64,000 nucleotides of DNA from Syngnathus acus (lineage: Eukaryota; Chordata; Actinopteri; Syngnathiformes; Syngnathidae). Positions 57,883 to 64,000 of this stretch are shown here, in pieces. The first letter of the stretch is position 1. Every line of letters starts with the position of its first letter. The notes beneath the pieces were generated by a model. That model searched no databases. It had not been told where the DNA came from and was given only the letters and a program-made list of their open reading frames with translations. A program made the translations under genes and the position numbers. Location of the stretch: NCBI RefSeq assembly GCF_901709675.1, contig NC_051097.1:4927039-4991038 (forward strand). The letters are read 5' to 3'.

Positions 57883-59569
57883 ATGCTGAAATGCATGATG
57901 TAATTCCGTTCAATCAAACATATTTGGATAAGAAGCGCCTGACCCAGACTAACCCCAGGTTGTGATGTTGTGAGAAGACAAGGAAAAGCCTGGCAAACTG
58001 CCGTAACAAAACAGCAAAGAAAACGGATGGGAAGGAAATTCCGAGAAGATCGTCTCATTTGAACATTATTGTGCTCAAAGGGAGCAACCAATTACACATA
58101 ATGAGCTACTTTTTATATCTAGCAATTAAGTGCAGAAAGATATTGTATACATCAATGATGATGTTATTAATAGTACTAGAATTTGGGTGTTAAAGCGATT
58201 ATCATTTCTGTCAGTGTTTTGGTTTTCGGGCTTGGTGTCCCCATTTCAGTTTTGTCCAAGAGCTTTTGTTTTGGTGCGTCTCTACTCCACATCCAGCAGC
58301 TTTACCACCAAAATTCTTATAACTGCAACAATCAGAAAGTATTTCTGGGATGCTCATTTCCATGCTCGTTCGTCATTATCATCGGGGTCTTGACCTGACT
58401 GCATTTTGTAGTGGAGAAATGCTCCCTTTTGATGGTGTCTGGCACTTTGCAGAGGTGTTCTCTTCACAGATGAATCCCAGACAACATGTATGGTGGCATG
58501 TGGGTGAGTGGTTTGCTGATAACAATGTGTGTATTGTGTTGGCGGCGGGGTCAATAGACATAGGTGCATTTTACTGACGATTGATTTTGTGGCAAAATAT
58601 ATTGTGTTGTATATAACAATAATTATTAGTATTTATCATTATTATTTAGCATGTTTGTGTTGCAGGTGGGGCAGAAAAAAAAATCAAACACTTTATGTTA
58701 AGAATCAAATGAATGAAATTAACGTAGGACACCAATGAGGAAATGGGAGACAATTGATCAAAAATAATACTGGGACTCTTCTTGGCTCAAACATTTATGT
58801 TTATTGCCTAAGCATGATGTTTAATATGTAGATAAAATCTACTACTGGTAGGAATTAATTGCTCTTCAAAGGCAGCCAAGCACGTCGTTCCATTTTTCTT
58901 TTTTGGCCGGCAACACAACAGCTCGATCGCTCAACGGCCTGGTTGTCATTATCATGGGTCTTCGCATCACTGTAAGAGTGCTTGCAAATATTCCACTTCA
59001 TGTATCCACTTGACTGTATTCTTTTCTTCTCCCTCCAAACATGTGCGCCACTTGTATACGACCCGATCACCACATAAAGAGGATTATGTAAATTACAATT
59101 TCAACAGTGATAATTGGAACTTCACAATGTAGTGATGCATTGCCGTCTACAATCTGGGTCTCAAGTTGGATGACTAACCTTGTCCTTTTATACAAGTTTG
59201 TGGTGTTTCTCTCCTTAGAAAAAAACATCTCTTGGGAAATAATGGAAGCTGCATGTTAAATCTTGGATTAACTGCCAGTAAAATTTTTAAAGTTTTAAAT
59301 TGACCCTCGGAAACAATTGCTGCGGCGGCTGACTTGACATTGAAACTTGATTTAATCGAAACATTATTAAAAAAAAAATTAATAAAAAAATAAATTTTGA
59401 CCTCATTTGAAACAGGTTTCAGTCAAAGTCCAAAACAAAATATAGGCTAATCTTTCATTTTGGGTTCATATTTTGATAAGCGGTTCAGATAATGAATGGA
59501 TGTCTGGATTATATCTGACTCCAGAGGAATAGTGCTTCACCAGTTACCAGTCATGAACCTCACCGCATG

Positions 59570-59770
59570 TCACTCCAAAGTCAGCTGGGATAGACTCCAG
59601 CTCACCCACGACTGACGACAAGTGCTTTAGAAAATGGATGGATGGCTCTGACCATTCATCTGTAACGTAGTGGTTAACATAGCAGACAGTGAAACCCCAA
59701 TGGGAGTGATTTATGCTTAATGCTCCATCCACGTTTGCCCTGTGATTGACTTGAGACCTTGTCTAGGGTG
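59570..59770 (+). repeat. two abutting SINE fragments
   Basis: A tail fragment (CAGCTGGGATAGACTCCAGC to AAAATGGATGGATGG, ending near 59645) is followed by a head-like fragment (GTAGTGGTTAACATAGCAGA, from about 59667) with GTGATTGACTTGAGACC. Both are decayed members of the family at 44809-45131. Confidence 0.5.
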
Positions 59771-60200
59771 AAAGTGTTAAAAGACACCAAGATTAAGCAT
59801 CTGGAATTATGATCAATAGGAACTAAGTGTATCTTAGTACATTCAATAGTGCATACCGTGGAAGGATTTATCACTTTCGGTTTTGGATAGCACCTCACAA
59901 AAACTGAAAAAAATGAGTAACTTTCCTACTAAAATGCAACGTTCAAGCTGGTACATTCTTGTGTATCACTGCCAAGTCAGCATGAAGAAAGTAAGAGAGT
60001 CTTACTCCTATTTATGCCCTGAATGGCAAAACGAATCAGACTCAGTGCCCGGCGTAAATGCGTTTGCTATTGATCAACATAAGTTATATCTCGAATTCAT
60101 CACGTTCAAAGATTTTTCTTTCATTGCACTTGTTGTAAGTGGCCCAAAACAAACAATAATGAATAAAATGTGTAGCTTGTCAAAAATATATTCTGTAGAT

Positions 60201-60529
60201 CAGGGGTGTCAAACTCATTTTTTTTCGTGGGCCGCATTGTAGTCATAGCTTCTTTCGGAGGGCCATTATGACTGTCAACCCAAATAAATGTATGAGCACC
60301 TCATATTCTATACAGTAAAAGCAACAAAACAAACTGACAAATAACTCGTTTTCAAATCAGACGAGTAAAAATTGGTCAAATATAAAAAAAAAAGATATTA
60401 TTAAAAGTGAAAACAATTTGCAATTCTAGTAATGACACACGAATTTGATGCACAATTTGTCTTCGCGGGCCACATAAAATGATTTGGCGGGCCGGATCTG
60501 GCCCCCGGGCCTTGAGTTTGACACCTGTG
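60201..60529. mobile_element. hAT-type MITE (329 bp) with 8-bp target duplication
   Basis: The termini are CAGGGGTGTCAAACTCA and TGAGTTTGACACCTGTG, near-perfect inverted repeats. The 8-bp direct repeat CTGTAGAT flanks the element at 60193-60200 and 60530-60537. An 8-bp duplication and a CAGGG-type end are hAT hallmarks. No transposase is encoded. It lies in an astn2 intron. Confidence 0.88.
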
Positions 60530-63500
60530 CTGTAGATCATAGGAGTGGCTGAGCATTAAAAAATGGTAAAGGAAAATAACGTGACACTGACGACGTGTTT
60601 GTGAGGAGGCAAAACGGGAAAGAATGGGCGGGAAAAAAAAGAGAGAGAATGCAGAAACCCCTTGGCCCCCTGCCTGCGATCTGCAATCTGCTGATGGCGA
60701 GGCTCGTGATGAGGAGGTGCACGGAATCCATTTTTAGCGATGAGGTCATCTTTAATTAACAAAACAAAGAGAGTCAGCTGTGTCACTCCAATCTGTTATC
60801 TGCACCCGTGCTCAAGGACGCCGGTTATCTCCATATAATTCAATCTCTTTGAATGAGGGCTTATCGACGCAATTGTGCAATGACGGCGCACTTACATAAA
60901 CAAGGGAGTGGGATACCTCGTTGGAACGTGAGGAAACTAAAAGAGAGACGTTCCAAATGTCATGGGCAAAAGGATCAAATGGTTGGTCGCTTTTTTTCCA
61001 CTGCAAAATTGTCTGGGATGACATCATTCCATTTCTCCTGCCCGTTATTCCCGACGGACTCTCGCTTGCCTACATTTTCATACAAACGTTTCACGCTTCC
61101 TGCCGATTCTCGCAGTCGCTCCATCCTGACCAGAAAAATAAAACAGGTCTCATGACACGCACAGAATGGAGCGTAAGTTTTTAATTAGTATTAAACATGC
61201 GCACGTGTGCAGACGTAAAAGTGTCGCCTCGGCAAAAGTGTGATTTAAAGACACCGAATTAGCGGTTGACAAAACAATGGCATCGAGGAAAGGTGATGAG
61301 TGAAGCCAGAAGCTTCGTCATTCACTCGTCAGGTATACGAGGCGCCTTCCACTTAAGCATTTTATGAGACACTTTTCATAACGATTTTGGCACCTTCTCT
61401 TTCCCTTTTGGGAGCTCACCGTGAGAGACAGGAAATACAGACGTCTGACGTTACAGACTAGGTAAGCCGCTAATCATTCCCATGCCGTCAAAACATAACA
61501 CGCAATTTACTGCAAAACAAACTCAAATGGCGTAAACCACGTGAGGTGTTTTCCTGAATTTGCAAAGTAGAAACCTTAAACCTGCAGTTTCTCTCGATTG
61601 ACCTACATAGCACTGCTGGATCACATTTGGAAATTGATTACGGGTTGAAAGGGCAGGTTAAAAGGCCATGCCTAAAATGTCAATAAATTACCTTTTTTAG
61701 ACAAAACGCACTACAACTAGTATGCCGATGAGCTGATGAGCAATTTTGACTTTTGCATCAACGTTCCATAATGCCCAACCTGCCACTAATGCATCAGTAC
61801 TGCTTATTCAAGCAGCTGCTTTATGAACGCTGCCCCTGACTTGGTGTGCCATCTAGAGGACGCCAAAGTAAGACCCCAGTCTTTTGGGTCCTTCCCAAGA
61901 GCAATCCCAAAGAGGTATTGAACGGGAAAAGGCAGGTCCAAAACATGTTCTATTAAAATATTTTGATTGCTGTAATCATGATAATCATTCTTGCAGGTAT
62001 TAGAGGAGCTACTGTACTTGGCGAGATAAATCTAAGAAACATAGACCTTTTTTTTGTGGGTGAGCTAGTGGTAGCATCTCCTTTACTTTTACCGACTTGC
62101 ATTGCCAGAGTGAAGGTGAACAATGCGAATGCAACTTTGAGCAAATCAGATACGTGGTCACACATCTGACTTGCTCAATTCAATATGAATAAATCAACAA
62201 TAAGTTTTCAACAAACTGTGCACGCAGGCTTCCATCTCAATTGGAAGGTAATCAGTGATGCCATAGACATGAAACATGAAAACATCCTCATTAAAAAGTC
62301 AAAGCTAATATGAAGGTACCACCCATATCACCCTTTATTTTTCATAACCATACACAGCCTCAACAATAAGACCCTGGAAGTGATTAAACCCATGAACATT
62401 ATTTCCACTAAGAATTAATCGTTTGTTGTATGATCGGCGTCCTGGAACACAATGTGGTCGACCTTAGTCTCCCCTGTAAGCCGGGCCTCCAATGACTTAT
62501 CTCCCATTCCTTGACACAGGAAGAAACAGGCCGGGGTGATGTTTTTCTTCACTAACTATTCAAACAGCTCATGTTTGGAGTCCTTTCACTTTTCCACACC
62601 CGGCGCACTCAGTCGAGACCGCACGCTGTGAATCAGCGAGTCACAATTTACATGCCAATGGGGATGAGTTATCATATTTGAAGACTATAAATGCCATCAC
62701 AACTCACCTTTACATTTGCTTTTATTCAGCAATTGGGATGATCGACTGCCATCTGTGGTGACCTCATCTTCACCTGCACTTCATCTATGTGAGTCAGTGT
62801 TCCTCTCGCCACAGTTGTGGGAACAGGTGATCCCTCTCTGTCTGCTCCAAATCTACGCTTGGCTCCAGAAGTGTTTTTTTGTTACGTCAGGGTCTGTGCA
62901 TTTTTATGAAAATGACCTCTGGAAAGCCCGTCGTGCTCAATTATGACTAAACAGGATGCGCTGATCAAACACGTTTTTATAACATGAACTCAGAAATTGG
63001 ATTCATCTTTAGAATTGCATGACCATCACAACAATTTTTATCTAGAAAATCAGCTGATGACCATAGATTCAGAAAACAACTGGCCCCTCAGCAATTTGAG
63101 CAATATAATTTAACTCGTTCTCTGCCAGCACAGTTAAAATGGATATTTGACGTCTACGAGATAACAGATAACGATTATCCATACAAATTGAGTTGAATGC
63201 TGACATTAATAAAATATAGCTGAGAGGATAGCAGCTAAAGCCAGTCAGTGAACGATGTGTACATTATTTGACTTTATCAAATTTTATTATATAGTGGCTA
63301 ACGTTTCATTGCAAATTCTGAAAATGAAAACACAATCGCTGTAAATTCCGAATTGGTTTTTACGATGGCCCAATTTAATTCACTTTACATAATATCGTAC
63401 TGGAACAATATTCTCAAAATCATCCCAATCGGCGTTATGGGAAGGATTGTGTTCCACTTTGCGGATTTGTGTGTCTTCGTGCAAAGGTGAAGAGATTTCA

Positions 63501-64000
63501 TATCCAAGATTTGACAAGGCTGGGCATAAAATGCAAAGACTTTTGGCATAGGTTAAGTTCGCATTGCTCGCTGCAGATGCGCATACCACTTAGCAACACA
63601 GTCCGGTGCCAGGCGATGTACAGCCAATGACATTAGCAGACACATAAAATCATTCCTGGAGTTTGGATCAAACAGGAGGTAGTCACATCAGCGGCATTTT
63701 TGGGATGCTGCCTTTAGATTACATTACATTCACAGGCAAGACACCAAAGGACTTGGAAGATTGCATTCATTTACGAATCATGCAGGAAGCTGTTACAGAG
63801 GGGAAAAAAAAACATATCCAAAGAGTCACTGATTATCAACAGACTTCAGCTAGACCTCTGACAGTATGTACTGGAGGACAGGTAGCATTTCCTCCTCCTA
63901 CCGTAGTCTAGACAGCTCTGGCATTCAAAATATGGCTTGAAAATCCATGGACACGTTTCCGTGCACATTCCTCAAAGGGTGCACTCTTGACTGCGTGACT

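Larger units (their letters stand above)
54117..64000 (-). other. upstream astn2 intron, no exon recognised
   Basis: At least 9.9 kb precede the exon at 53975 without a recognisable astrotactin segment. The stretch holds the minisatellite at 55940-56485, the TG/G tract at 57845-57882, SINE fragments at 59570-59770 and the hAT MITE at 60201-60529. A nested TRIM32, as found inside ASTN2 in mammals, would be a long single open frame and is not present in this part. Confidence 0.7.

Overview
The window looks like nuclear DNA of a teleost fish. Coding sequence is sparse and split into short exons with GT-AG introns. Between the exons lie CA and tetranucleotide microsatellites, small DNA transposons with recognisable target-site duplications, and a SINE-like retroposon ending in a GGAT-type tail. 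The species cannot be read from the sequence.

Two partial protein-coding genes face each other tail to tail. On the + strand, from 8990 to 32948, are twelve exons encoding the last 588 residues of a pappalysin, the IGFBP-cleaving metalloprotease family. They cover five SCR/CCP modules, the third Lin12/Notch repeat (LNR3) and the C-terminal tail. The C-terminal motifs ([27 protein letters not shown]) fit PAPP-A (pappa) better than PAPP-A2. The catalytic half lies upstream of the window. On the - strand, from 54116 down to 42677, are the last four exons (222 residues) of an astrotactin, covering the end of a fibronectin III domain and the annexin-like C-terminal domain. PAPPA and ASTN2 are convergent neighbours in other vertebrates, so astn2 is the likely identity. 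PAPPA2 and ASTN1 form the parallel pair, so the paralogue calls rest partly on synteny.

Layout: 1-8989 is probably a pappa intron with repeats. 8990-32948 holds the pappa exons. 32949 to about 38470 is a probable long pappa 3'UTR with two good poly(A) signals and a 160-bp tandem duplication. 38500-42676 is intergenic sequence and astn2 3'UTR, with a TA-flanked MITE, a Harbinger-like MITE and an (ATCA)n array. 42677-54116 holds the astn2 terminal exons. 54117-64000 is an upstream astn2 intron with an old minisatellite of about 42 bp and a hAT MITE with a perfect 8-bp duplication.

The most interesting observations are a 99-bp, stop-free, in-frame pappa intron with a GC donor; the loss of both members of an extra cysteine pair in SCR2 only; the 42-43 bp degenerate minisatellite in astn2; and the 160-bp duplication beyond the pappa stop. 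I found no operon, CRISPR array, phage or other microbial system. Nothing here amounts to a wholly new system.
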